From NCBI GenBank assembly GCA_964384375.1, contig CAYLLN010000010.1:53972-117971 (forward strand): DNA of 64,000 nucleotides, read 5' to 3'. The DNA comes from CAYLLN01 sp964384375 (lineage in GTDB: Bacteria; Planctomycetota; Planctomycetia; Pirellulales; Pirellulaceae). The translations under genes were made by a program, and so were the position numbers. Positions 25,911 to 34,343 of the stretch are shown here, one piece after another; the stretch's first letter is position 1; the number at the start of each line of letters is the position of its first letter. The notes below the pieces were generated by a model that had not been told where the DNA came from, searched no databases, and worked only from the letters and a program-made list of their open reading frames with translations.

Positions 25911-27512
25911 TTACGGCTCCAGCACCTTCCGCGCCCGCAACTCCACCTGGGCCGTCTGCTGCTTGCCGTCGCGCTCGAAGTCGATCTTCAGCTTCTCGCC
26001 AACGCCGCGGCCATAGACCGAAATAGTCAGCTCGCTGAAATCGCGGACATCGAGTCCGTCGATCGTGACGATTTTGTCCCCGGCTTGCAAACCCGCATCG
26101 GCAGCGCCGGAACCAGGATAGACACTGGTGAGCGTACACGAGCCGGTCGTGTCGGCATGAATTCCCATCATCGCCTCACCCTGGCAGAACATATGAGCCT
26201 CCGGGCGGGCCCGATGCAGCTTTCGCAAAGCTGCCGCTGAAAACTTCGTACCCTGAACCTGAATGCTGCGGAGCTTGGGAAGCGCCGCGATGTGGGCCAG
26301 ACCCGCGTCGGTCATTTTCGCTCCGCGGATCGACAGGGAGGCAATCTCGGGCAGATCGCGGAGCGCTTCGAGTCCCTTGTCCCCGCCACGCCAGTTGGCA
26401 TCGAGCGAGAGCGATTCGGAACCACCACCACTGCCAACTTCAATGACGTCGCCGCCAGCGAAATCGATCGCAATCGCAGCGCCGACCACGGGAACGATAT
26501 CCAAATCGGCGACAGCGATTTCAGCAACGGGCTCGTCATCGGCTGGCTTGGCTTCTTCAGGAGCCGCTTCTTCGGCCGGCGCCGCATCCTCGGGCTTTGC
26601 TTCGATGGCAGGCCTGACTTCGGCCTTCACGATGATGGCGGGCTTCACTTCAATCGCCGGTTTCAGTTCGATTGGCGGAGGGGGATCGAAGAACCGGGCG
26701 TCGATGACGCGGGCAATTTCCTTGAGGACCGGGAGCGGTTTGGCCGGGAACAGTTCCTTCACGACATCGTCCAAATCCTCTTTGACGGGCTTGGGCAAAA
26801 CGTCCTTGGCCCTTTCCAAGTGTTCCTCGGCCCGGGCAACTTCGTCGGCAATCTCGGCTGGCGGTTCCGCCGGTTCCGTTGCCGCTTCAGCGGCGGCTGC
26901 GATCGCTGCGGCCGCGGCCTCTCCGGCGGCCTTGGCTGCTTCTCTGGCGGCCTCGCCCGCAACTTCAACTTCAACGAGTCGCGCTTCTTCTTCTACGATG
27001 AACGGCATCGCGACGGGCATCATCAGCCCGCCGCCGAGCCAAACCGTTTCTGTTCCATACTCGCCACCGCCGGACAGGCCGCCCCCAAGCCCTCGAATCT
27101 TGGCAGCTGCCCGGTCGTGCCGCATCTGCCGCTGGCGGCCGCGAATTTCCGCGACGACCTTGTTCATGCCGCCGCGGCTGCTCATGCCGACTTGTTCTAG
27201 TGCCGAGGCAACGCGGTCGAGCGTCCGTTCGTTGCCGTCGATCGCGATCTGCTTGAGGGCCTCGCCCGCTCGCCATGCTGTCTCTGGACTACCGGCGACC
27301 GCACCCTTGGCAAGTGCCTCGATGGATGCCTCGCCCGCTTCGCGCAGCTTCTCGGTCGCTTCCTCGCGGCGGGCAAAATCGTCGTCCTCGAGCTGCACGA
27401 GCCAATCGCGAATCTGTGCCGCGTCCGGCCCGGCAGCCTGCAAGTTTCCCACGCAGGCAGCAACGCCCACCGCGGCCATCCCCCAAGAGGCAATCCACAG
27501 CGTCCGGCGCAT
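25911..27512 (-). CDS. Exported HEAT/LRR/PDZ mosaic protein
   Basis: A 533-aa protein with a signal peptide (MRRTLWIASWGMAAVGVAAC, ending near LQAAG). The N-terminal 30-110 is HEAT-like (WLVQLEDDDFARREEATEKL). The centre (about 180-340) is Ala/Glu/Pro-rich and probably coiled coil or disordered. About 370-430 is LRR-like (LRDLPEIASLSIRGAKMTDAG and similar). The C-terminus is a PDZ domain (SGAADAGLQAGDKIVTIDGL). No protease domain is present, so it is probably a scaffold. Function unknown. Confidence 0.8.
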   Translation of the reverse strand: MRRTLWIASWGMAAVGVAACVGNLQAAGPDAAQIRDWLVQLEDDDFARREEATEKLREAGEASIEALAKGAVAGSPETAWRAGEALKQIAIDGNERTLDRVASALEQVGMSSRGGMNKVVAEIRGRQRQMRHDRAAAKIRGLGGGLSGGGEYGTETVWLGGGLMMPVAMPFIVEEEARLVEVEVAGEAAREAAKAAGEAAAAAIAAAAEAATEPAEPPAEIADEVARAEEHLERAKDVLPKPVKEDLDDVVKELFPAKPLPVLKEIARVIDARFFDPPPPIELKPAIEVKPAIIVKAEVRPAIEAKPEDAAPAEEAAPEEAKPADDEPVAEIAVADLDIVPVVGAAIAIDFAGGDVIEVGSGGGSESLSLDANWRGGDKGLEALRDLPEIASLSIRGAKMTDAGLAHIAALPKLRSIQVQGTKFSAAALRKLHRARPEAHMFCQGEAMMGIHADTTGSCTLTSVYPGSGAADAGLQAGDKIVTIDGLDVRDFSELTISVYGRGVGEKLKIDFERDGKQQTAQVELRARKVLEP

Positions 27513-27683
27513 GACGTTTCCTCCCTAATCCCGGCCAGTTCTCCGTTTAATCATAGTACGCCTTTTGGATGGTGAATGTCGAGAGCAGCGTCTGTCACAA
27601 CTGGCCCAATTGCAGCTTGCAATTCACGCTGCCGGCGCGCAGAATCTCGGCATTCTCCCCCCCTGCCTTTCGGCCATCCCGCC

Positions 27684-28463
27684 ATGCCGATCTCCATCAC
27701 CTGCCCCAGTTGCGCGAAGCGGCATCAGGCCCCCGACAAACTTGCCGGCAAGTCGGCCAAGTGTGGCTGCGGGACGGTGATCCAGGTGCCTGCATCGTCA
27801 AAGGCCGGCGCTTCCGCCGTTGCACCAGCGTTTGCAGCCAAGCCAAGCGGCGCATGGCATTCGCCGGCTTCCTCGATGCCAGCGACACCGATGCCCACAG
27901 GTCCCTCGGTGTTCGACGAGATCAGCGCGGCCGATATGAACCGCGGTAAGCGAGTCGCACCCGCCGCCGCCGATGCCGCACCGATCCTGCAGCCCAATTC
28001 GAGCGCCTCGCCTGCCGCACAGGTTGTGGGCGATGTCATGAGCCGCGTCCGTAATGAAATGGTCGAGCAGGAGCGGACCCACGAGGAAAAGCTCCCTTTC
28101 AGCGTCTCGGTCGCCATGTCGTGCATCGCGGTTCCTGGTGTGTTTGCACTCGGCGGCAGCTTCATCACGTTCCTGATGTTGGGACCAGAATTTATCGAGG
28201 AAATTGGCGCAGCATTCATCATTCCAGTGTGCATCATCTGTGGGCTGTTTGGCCTGCTCATGATCGGCGCGGCGGTAGCCCTTTACATGCGCGCTCCCCT
28301 CGCCATCGTCTATGGCTACATCGCCGCCTTGATGGCCGTGATCACAGGATTGTGCATTGTCCCCAATTTCTTCTGCGGCCTGATCGCGCTCTGGTACCTC
28401 TCGATGCCTGAAACGGGCGAGTACTTGGCCAAGAAGGGGAAACTCGGCGTGATCGATTGGTAG
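27684..28463 (+). CDS. Membrane protein with N-terminal zinc-ribbon-like motif
   Basis: A 259-aa protein. Start ATG 27684 begins at MPISITCPSCAKRHQ, where CPSC plus a later CGCG form a zinc-ribbon-like knuckle, as in many planctomycete membrane proteins. An Ala/Pro/Ser-rich linker (about 35-115) leads to four membrane segments in the C-terminal half. Function unknown. Divergent from the PDZ mosaic gene, 171 bases apart. Confidence 0.78.
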   Translation: MPISITCPSCAKRHQAPDKLAGKSAKCGCGTVIQVPASSKAGASAVAPAFAAKPSGAWHSPASSMPATPMPTGPSVFDEISAADMNRGKRVAPAAADAAPILQPNSSASPAAQVVGDVMSRVRNEMVEQERTHEEKLPFSVSVAMSCIAVPGVFALGGSFITFLMLGPEFIEEIGAAFIIPVCIICGLFGLLMIGAAVALYMRAPLAIVYGYIAALMAVITGLCIVPNFFCGLIALWYLSMPETGEYLAKKGKLGVIDW

Positions 28464-28596
28464 TCGTCGGTGGACGCCGGAGAGGTTGCCGCCCGAGCGA
28501 GTGCCCATTTGCGAAATCGACGTCGGCAGGTAGGGTAGTGACACCCGGTCGCAGTTGGGAATACTTCGTTTCGCATCCATTGTTCAAAAGCCTGGA

Positions 28597-29454
28597 ATGC
28601 CCGCTGCTTCGCTTGTCGAGTATTTCTGGCTGTGCCTTTCGGCCTTCCTGGCCGGCGGTGTGAATGCTCTTGCCGGAGGCGGAACGCTCCTCACGTTTCC
28701 TACGCTTATCGGCGTGCTTAGCGCGCAATTTGGTTCCGAGGCCGCCAAACGAGTAGCGAGTGCGACGAGCACAACGGCTCTCGTCCCGGCGTCGCTCGGG
28801 AGCGCGTGGGCGTTTCGTCGCGAGCTTTATCATCTGCGTCGGTTCCTGATTTGGCTCCTCCCTCCCAGCATTCTCGGCGGGACGCTCGGCACTCTCCTGG
28901 TGACTCGTCTGCCACCGTCCTATTTCAACGTCCTCGTGCCGTGGCTCATTCTCACAGCCGCGGTCCTTTTCACCGTCCAGCCGTACATCACGAAGCGGCG
29001 TGCGGTGACGGCGGGAAAGGAACAGGACATTTGCGACTCCGACACGCCAATCCCTTTCCGCTCGCTGGTTGGTATGGTGCTGCTGCAATTCCTGATTGCC
29101 ATCTACGGCGGCTATTTCGGGGCGGGCATCGGCATTCTCATGCTCGGCGGACTGGGCATGATGGGCCTGTCGAACATTCACCAAATGAACGGTCTCAAAG
29201 CAGTTCTGGGATCCGCGATCAACGGTGTATCGGTGATTACCTTTGCTGTGGAACAATTGGAATCGGGAGAGCCATTCATCATCTGGCCTTTCGCGATTGC
29301 CATGGCCGCTACGTCCCTCGTCGGCGGCTATGTCGCGGCCCATTTTAGCCGGCAGGTTCCTGGCAAGTACGTTCGCTGGACGGTCATCGTCATCGGCTTT
29401 TGCCTGGCGGCGTTCTATTTCTGGAAGCAGATGCATCCGAGCGAGACCTCTTAG
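28597..29454 (+). CDS. TSUP/TauE-SafE family transporter
   Basis: A 285-aa permease of the TSUP family (sulfite, sulfonate or related anion export). About eight membrane segments. The duplicated family signatures are FLAGGVNALAGGGTLLTFP near the N-terminus and FGAGIGILMLGGLGMMG in the second half. ATG 28597 is chosen over TTG 28555 because it leads straight into the first membrane segment. Substrate not determined. Confidence 0.88.
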   Translation: MPAASLVEYFWLCLSAFLAGGVNALAGGGTLLTFPTLIGVLSAQFGSEAAKRVASATSTTALVPASLGSAWAFRRELYHLRRFLIWLLPPSILGGTLGTLLVTRLPPSYFNVLVPWLILTAAVLFTVQPYITKRRAVTAGKEQDICDSDTPIPFRSLVGMVLLQFLIAIYGGYFGAGIGILMLGGLGMMGLSNIHQMNGLKAVLGSAINGVSVITFAVEQLESGEPFIIWPFAIAMAATSLVGGYVAAHFSRQVPGKYVRWTVIVIGFCLAAFYFWKQMHPSETS

Positions 29455-29518
29455 TTCGCCTCGTCGCGGGCAGGCGATCCGCGCGAGCAGGCCGCGGACT
29501 TCGCCGCTCTGAATCCTT

Positions 29519-29547
29519 TTGACATTGCACGCCTCCCCCGCTATGTT
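29519..29547 (+). promoter_or_regulatory. Candidate sigma70-type promoter for the PFOR genes
   Basis: TTGACA (29519-29524), exactly 17 bases, then TATGTT (29542-29547). The -35 is consensus and the -10 matches at four of six positions. It lies in the 296-base gap between the TSUP gene and the PFOR gene, predicting a leader of about 195 bases with no other feature recognised in it. Confidence 0.5.
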
Positions 29548-29750
29548 GACACACTGACGACTGGCGAGCCGTCTGCTCTTCTCGACAATCTGCTCCCGAC
29601 TCGCCGGCCAGCGGTTCCGACGCACTCTCTCTGCGACGGAAGCAAAGGCTCCCGTCGCAGCGACGATATTCGGTTTGATTTCGCTGCGATTTTTGGTCCG
29701 CGCTGCCGGACTTCCGACGGCTGCGTTCGACTTGTTTTTGGGAGCCGCAC

Positions 29751-31757
29751 ATGCTTGAAGGGACTTCGGTCGTTGACCGTGGCGCTCGCGTCGGCATTGA
29801 CTCACCCGATGTCGTGCCCGAGCGTGATGAAAGGAAAGTGCAGTATCCGGGCCTGCCGACGACGTGCGACGGGGCGGAGGCCGTCGTGCACGTCGAAATC
29901 AACGTCACCCAGGCTTCCGGCGCCTTCCCCATCACCAGCTCGACGACGATGGGAGGCGGCTACAACGCGGCCGTGATGAACGGCTGGAAAAACCTCTGGG
30001 GCGACCTGCTGATTTTTGTCGAGCCCGAAAGCGAGCACTCGGCAGCTACCTTCTGCGAAGGCTTCGCGGCAGCGGGGGGCCGCGTGACCAACTTCACCAG
30101 CGGCCAAGGGCTCGTGCTGATGAAGGAGGTGCTCTACACCATCAGCGGCAAGCGGTTGCCGGTCGTGATGAACATCGGCGCACGCGCCCTGACCAGCCAG
30201 GGACTGAACGTCCATGCCGGCCATGACGATTTGATGAGTGTGGCCGATGTTGGCTGGGGAATGCTCTTTGGCCGGAATGCTCAGGAAGCCGGCGACCTCT
30301 GCCTCATTGCCCGCCGTGCTGCCGAAGCGTCCCAAACGCCGTTCTTCAACGTGCAGGACGGCTTCCTGACGACCCACACCGTCGAGAAGGTCCGGCTCCC
30401 CGAACTCGAATTCATGAAGGAGTACATCGGCAAGCCGGAAGACAAGCTGCTGAACCTGATGGACCCGGCCAATCCGGTGATGTCGGGCGTCGTGCAGAAT
30501 CAAGACTCCTACATGAAGGGGAAGATCGCCCAGCGGTGGTACTACGATCGCGTCGGGCCGGCTCTCGTCGATGCGTTCCACGAGTTCGAGGCGAAGACCG
30601 GCCGCAAGTACGACTTCGTCGAACCGTACCGCTGCGACGATGCCGACTACATCATCGTCGGCCTGGGCTGCTACATGGAAACCTGCCAGACGGCCGTCGA
30701 TTACCTCCGCGATAGCAAGGGAATCGCCGTCGGCGTACTCAATGTCTGCAGCTTCCGCCCCTTCCCCTCGCGGCAGATCGTCGATGCCCTCAAGCACTGC
30801 AAGGCGTTCACTGTTTTGGAGAGAATGGACGACCCGCTTTCGACAACGGGCAACCACCTGACTCGTGAAATCAAAGCTGCCTTTTGCGATGCCGCGACCG
30901 GCCAGAATGGCCTCGACAAGATCGACCGCATCCCGCGTATCTACCACGGGTCGGCAGGCCTCGGCAGCCGCGATGTGCGCCCTGGCGACATCTTTGCCGT
31001 GGTCGAGAACATGATCGAGGACGGCCCGGACTACTTCTGTGTCGGGATCGACCATCCGCTCGCGCTGAAGGTCACGAGCGACCCCGATCTGCGCGAAGCG
31101 GGCTCGTTCTCGATGCGCGGCCACTCGATCGGCGGCTTCGGCAGCGTGACCACGAACAAGGTCATCGCCACGATTGCCGGCGACGTGTTTGGCAAGGACG
31201 TGCAGGCGTATCCCAAGTACGGCTCCGAGAAGAAAGGCCTGCCGACGACGTACTACCTGACGATCTCGACCCAGCACATTCGCTTGCACAGCGAACTGGA
31301 GTTTGTGGATCTTGTCGTGCTCAACGACACGACGGCCCTCTTCAGTGGCAATCCGCTCGCCGGCTTGCTCGAAGGGGGAGCGATCGTGATGCAATCGCCG
31401 TACAACAATCCGGTCGATGTTTGGGCTCGCATCCCGGAACACCACAAGCGGTTTATCCGCAACAAGAAGATTCGTGTCTTCTTTGCCGACATGGTGCAAA
31501 TCGCACGTGATGTGGCCAGCGTCGCCGACCTGCAAATGCGCATGCAGGGGATCGTGCTCCTCGGTGCGTTCCTCAAGTTAACGCCGTATGCGAAGCGTTC
31601 CGGGATGACCGACGACCAAGTCTATGCCGGCGTCGAGAAGGCGATTCGCAAGTACTTCGGCAAACGTGGCGATCGCGTCGTGCAAGACAACATGACCTGC
31701 ATCAAGCGGGGCTATCAGGAAATGCAGGAAGTCTCCCAGTCCATCATTCACGCCTAA
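29751..31757 (+). CDS. Pyruvate:ferredoxin oxidoreductase, alpha/gamma half
   Basis: A 668-aa protein corresponding to domains I-III of the usual single-chain PFOR (about 1170 aa). ATG 29751 has a GGGAG site. Domain I is visible as GAFPITSSTTMGGGYNAAVM, TSGQGLVLMKEVLYTISG and IGARALTSQGLNVHAGHDD. Domain II is marked by DADYIIVGLGCYMETCQTA and VLNVCSFRPFPSRQI. The gamma domain is SMRGHSIGGFGSVTTNKVI. With the next gene it would oxidise pyruvate or another 2-oxoacid to acyl-CoA and CO2, reducing ferredoxin, in the cytoplasm. No iron-sulfur motif in this half. Confidence 0.9.
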   Translation: MLEGTSVVDRGARVGIDSPDVVPERDERKVQYPGLPTTCDGAEAVVHVEINVTQASGAFPITSSTTMGGGYNAAVMNGWKNLWGDLLIFVEPESEHSAATFCEGFAAAGGRVTNFTSGQGLVLMKEVLYTISGKRLPVVMNIGARALTSQGLNVHAGHDDLMSVADVGWGMLFGRNAQEAGDLCLIARRAAEASQTPFFNVQDGFLTTHTVEKVRLPELEFMKEYIGKPEDKLLNLMDPANPVMSGVVQNQDSYMKGKIAQRWYYDRVGPALVDAFHEFEAKTGRKYDFVEPYRCDDADYIIVGLGCYMETCQTAVDYLRDSKGIAVGVLNVCSFRPFPSRQIVDALKHCKAFTVLERMDDPLSTTGNHLTREIKAAFCDAATGQNGLDKIDRIPRIYHGSAGLGSRDVRPGDIFAVVENMIEDGPDYFCVGIDHPLALKVTSDPDLREAGSFSMRGHSIGGFGSVTTNKVIATIAGDVFGKDVQAYPKYGSEKKGLPTTYYLTISTQHIRLHSELEFVDLVVLNDTTALFSGNPLAGLLEGGAIVMQSPYNNPVDVWARIPEHHKRFIRNKKIRVFFADMVQIARDVASVADLQMRMQGIVLLGAFLKLTPYAKRSGMTDDQVYAGVEKAIRKYFGKRGDRVVQDNMTCIKRGYQEMQEVSQSIIHA

Positions 31758-31781
31758 CTGCGTGCTCAAGGAATCACGTTT

Positions 31782-33698
31782 ATGAGTGTCGCCACCAAAC
31801 CCGCTTCGATGAACGAAGCCAACGAACGGGATCCGTTCAACAACAGCAGCTACGGAACCCTTCTCGATTCGCCGTACAAGCCGGTGAATCTGCCGGTGTT
31901 GGACGTTTGCGATTTCAACGATCGGATTATCCGGAGCTACGAAGACGGCTCCGCCGAAAAACGCTTGCCCGCCGAACTTGGCGTTGCTCGCTCGCTAATA
32001 CCCGCGGGGACGGCCACGCTCCGCGACTTCAGCTATATCGCCCCGGACATCCCGGAATACATTCCCAGCAACTGCACCGGTTGCATGGACTGTGTCACGC
32101 TCTGTCCCGATACGGCAATCCTCGGCAAGGTACTGAGCGAAAGCGAATTCGAGACGAGAATGGCTGATATCAAAGACCCTGCTGAGCGGGACATGTTCCG
32201 CGCCCAGTGGTCGAAGACCCGCAAGTACTACGAAGGCCCGGCCAAGAAACTGGGCGAAGGGGGGATGTTTAACATCATCATCGACCCCAGCAAGTGTAAG
32301 GGGTGCGCCGAGTGCGTAACGGTGTGCGACGATAATGCGCTCAAGATGATTCCGAAGACTGAGCAAGTGATGACGAGCGTTCGCAAGAGCCATCGCCTCT
32401 TCAAGGAATTCGGACCATCCGATAAGCGGTACGTCAGCGACAACTTGCTGATCGACATGATGCTGCACGAAAAGACGCACGTTTACACCGGCGGGGCCGG
32501 TTCGTGCGCCGGCTGCGGCGAGGGGACCGCTTTGCGTATGATGTGCGCTGCTACAGGGGCCAAGTACGGCGATCAATGGGCGATTATCGCCGCCACCGGC
32601 TGCAACACAGTCTATACCTCGACGTATCCGTATAACCCGTATCTGGTGCCGTGGACAAACTCGCTCTTTGAGAACGCCCCGGCCATGGCGATGGGAGTGC
32701 GTGCTCGCTGGGATCAAATGGGTTGGCGGGATCGGCCGCTGTGGTGCCTGGGCGGCGACGGCGCGATGTTCGACATCGGCTTTCAGTCCCTCTCGCGGCT
32801 GTTCGCCTCGGGCATGAATATCAAAGTTTTTGTGCTCGATACGCAGGTCTATAGCAATACCGGCGGCCAGGCGAGCACGTCGAGCTATACCGGCCAAAAT
32901 ACGAAGATGAGCGTGCATGGCAAGGCAATTTCCGGCAAACAAGAACGCCGCAAGGAAATCGCCCAGATCGCCATGATGCATCCGCGGACGTTTGTCGCTC
33001 AAACGACCTGCGCCCACACCAACCACTTCTATCGCTCCGTCATCGACGCTTTGGAGTTCGATGGCCCGGCGATCGTCTGCTGCTATACGACCTGTCAGCC
33101 GGAGCACGGCGTGGCCGACAACATGGCAACCGACCAGGCCCGATTGGCGGTCGATACGCGGGCGTTCCCGCTGGTGATACACGACCCGCGCAAAGGGGAT
33201 TCGCTCCGCGAGCGGATTTCTCTGCAAGGGAATCCAGCCATCAACGACGATTGGTGGATCAACCCTAAGACCAGCCAGCAGGTCGATTTCATTGACTTCG
33301 CGCGCAGCGAAGGGCGCTTTGGCAAGCACTTCGACAAACAAGGTAATCCGAGCGAGACGCTGCTCCGGGCCAAGCAGGATCGGCTGGAAAACTGGCACGT
33401 GCTGCAAGACCTGGCGGGAGTGCGCGGAACCAGACCGGCAAGCAAACCTGCAGCCGCTGTCGCAGCGGTCACGAAAGCCCCAGCGAAGTCCAACGGTAAC
33501 GGCCATGCTGCAAAGCCGAGCGGTGATTTCGCACCGGGCACGCGGATCAAGTATCACGACGGCAACGCATGGATCGCCGGCGTCGTCGAATCACTCGAAC
33601 CAGCGGCAGTGCTCAAGCTCGAAGACAGTAGCGTTATCCGCACCAGTCGCGATGTGCTGCTGGCGGGTGCGGCAGAAGGGATCATTGTGCGGGCATAG
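31782..33698 (+). CDS. Pyruvate:ferredoxin oxidoreductase, ferredoxin/beta half with C-terminal tail
   Basis: A 638-aa protein starting 25 bases after the alpha half. Two [4Fe-4S] motifs: C98, C101, C104, C108 and C172, C175, C178, C182. The proximal cluster and thiamin-PP domain follows (SCAGCGEGTALRM about 241; GDG 325-327 to N359 in VYSNTGGQAS). After the catalytic part there is an Ala/Lys/Pro linker (about 545-585) and an extra compact domain of about 50 residues (GTRIKYHDGNAWIAGVVESL onward) with alternating beta strands, like an SH3/Tudor fold. That tail is not part of standard PFOR. Confidence 0.9.
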   Translation: MSVATKPASMNEANERDPFNNSSYGTLLDSPYKPVNLPVLDVCDFNDRIIRSYEDGSAEKRLPAELGVARSLIPAGTATLRDFSYIAPDIPEYIPSNCTGCMDCVTLCPDTAILGKVLSESEFETRMADIKDPAERDMFRAQWSKTRKYYEGPAKKLGEGGMFNIIIDPSKCKGCAECVTVCDDNALKMIPKTEQVMTSVRKSHRLFKEFGPSDKRYVSDNLLIDMMLHEKTHVYTGGAGSCAGCGEGTALRMMCAATGAKYGDQWAIIAATGCNTVYTSTYPYNPYLVPWTNSLFENAPAMAMGVRARWDQMGWRDRPLWCLGGDGAMFDIGFQSLSRLFASGMNIKVFVLDTQVYSNTGGQASTSSYTGQNTKMSVHGKAISGKQERRKEIAQIAMMHPRTFVAQTTCAHTNHFYRSVIDALEFDGPAIVCCYTTCQPEHGVADNMATDQARLAVDTRAFPLVIHDPRKGDSLRERISLQGNPAINDDWWINPKTSQQVDFIDFARSEGRFGKHFDKQGNPSETLLRAKQDRLENWHVLQDLAGVRGTRPASKPAAAVAAVTKAPAKSNGNGHAAKPSGDFAPGTRIKYHDGNAWIAGVVESLEPAAVLKLEDSSVIRTSRDVLLAGAAEGIIVRA

Positions 33699-33735
33699 TG
33701 GAAGGCGATTTCCAATCAGGCGGAGGGACTCGGTC

Positions 33736-34014
33736 ATGCATGAAGTCGATGGCGATCTCTTGATCGGCGGCGAACGGCTCAGGCACGTACATATCGAACT
33801 GGAGGCGGAAATCCCGCAGCCCGGCTCCAAGGACTGGATTCTGGCGGGGCATCTGCATCTCACTCCCGAGCAGGGGGAGCGCGTGCAGACCGACCGGCCG
33901 TATCGCCTGCAACTCGATGACGGCCGCGCCGGGCAAGTCGTCGTCTGCAAGATTGCACCCGACGGTCAGCCGAATGATTTACTCGCCGACTTCCATGCGC
34001 CCGAACGGCAGTGA
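33736..34014 (+). CDS. Small hypothetical protein, beta-rich
   Basis: A 92-aa protein starting at ATG 33736 with a GGAGGG site 8 bases upstream. The sequence (HVHIELEAEIPQPGSKDW, GHLHLTPEQGERVQTDRP) looks like an all-beta domain, and its end (YRLQLDDGRAGQVVVCKI) suggests an OB or PilZ-like barrel. I do not recognise the family. It lies 37 bases after the PFOR beta gene and may be co-transcribed. Confidence 0.7.
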   Translation: MHEVDGDLLIGGERLRHVHIELEAEIPQPGSKDWILAGHLHLTPEQGERVQTDRPYRLQLDDGRAGQVVVCKIAPDGQPNDLLADFHAPERQ

Positions 34015-34016
34015 AT

Positions 34017-34097
34017 CAAAGCCCCGACCAGTGGTCGGGGGTGAACCGCCAAACGACGCCGTTCCGCCGCGCACCCTGACCGATGGTCAGGGCTTTG
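34017..34097. repeat. 81-bp element with two GACC/GGTC hairpins and CAAAG/CTTTG ends
   Basis: The left hairpin is CCCCGACC-AGT-GGTCGGGG (34022-34040). The right is CCCTGACC-GAT-GGTCAGGG (34074-34092). The ends are CAAAG (34017-34021) and CTTTG (34093-34097). A C-G pair in the left stem is a T-A pair in the right, a compensatory change. It fills the gap between two convergent stop codons and could terminate both genes. Confidence 0.8.
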
Positions 34098-34098
34098 G

Positions 34099-34341
34099 TC
34101 AAAAATTCTCTTTCAGCCCGTGCCGGCGATAGCGGATGTTGCGGGGGTTCATCGAGTGCCCCCAGCTCACCTCTTCGACACTGACGCCAAATGCCGCCGC
34201 GATCCGCTTGCGGTCATCGGGGCTCGGCGTCCAGCGCCCCTCCGCGATGGCGGCGACGCGCTCGACCGGCAAGTCCGCCCGCTCGGCGATGTCTTCGATC
34301 GCCAGGCCCGTGAGTTCAAACAGATGTTCGACCGTCTTCAT
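34099..34341 (-). CDS. Small XRE-type helix-turn-helix protein
   Basis: An 80-aa protein with a Cro/CI-like HTH: LTGLAIEDIAERADLPVERVAAIAEG (residues 10-35) and SPDDRKRIAAAFGVSVEEV (39-57), then a basic tail (NPRNIRYRRHG). It starts 2 bases after the pectate-lyase stop codon, so the two are probably one transcript. It may regulate that operon or act elsewhere. No toxin gene is adjacent. Confidence 0.8.
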   Translation of the reverse strand: MKTVEHLFELTGLAIEDIAERADLPVERVAAIAEGRWTPSPDDRKRIAAAFGVSVEEVSWGHSMNPRNIRYRRHGLKENF

Positions 34342-34343
34342 AG

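Noticed and set aside
28342..29805. 487-aa minus-strand frame across the TSUP gene
   Set aside because: Arg/Ala-rich shadow of the membrane-protein gene at 28597-29454 and of the intergenic DNA.
29802..33557. Long minus-strand frames (577 and 520 aa) across the PFOR genes
   Set aside because: Antisense shadows of two strongly conserved enzymes; composition typical of third-position GC bias.
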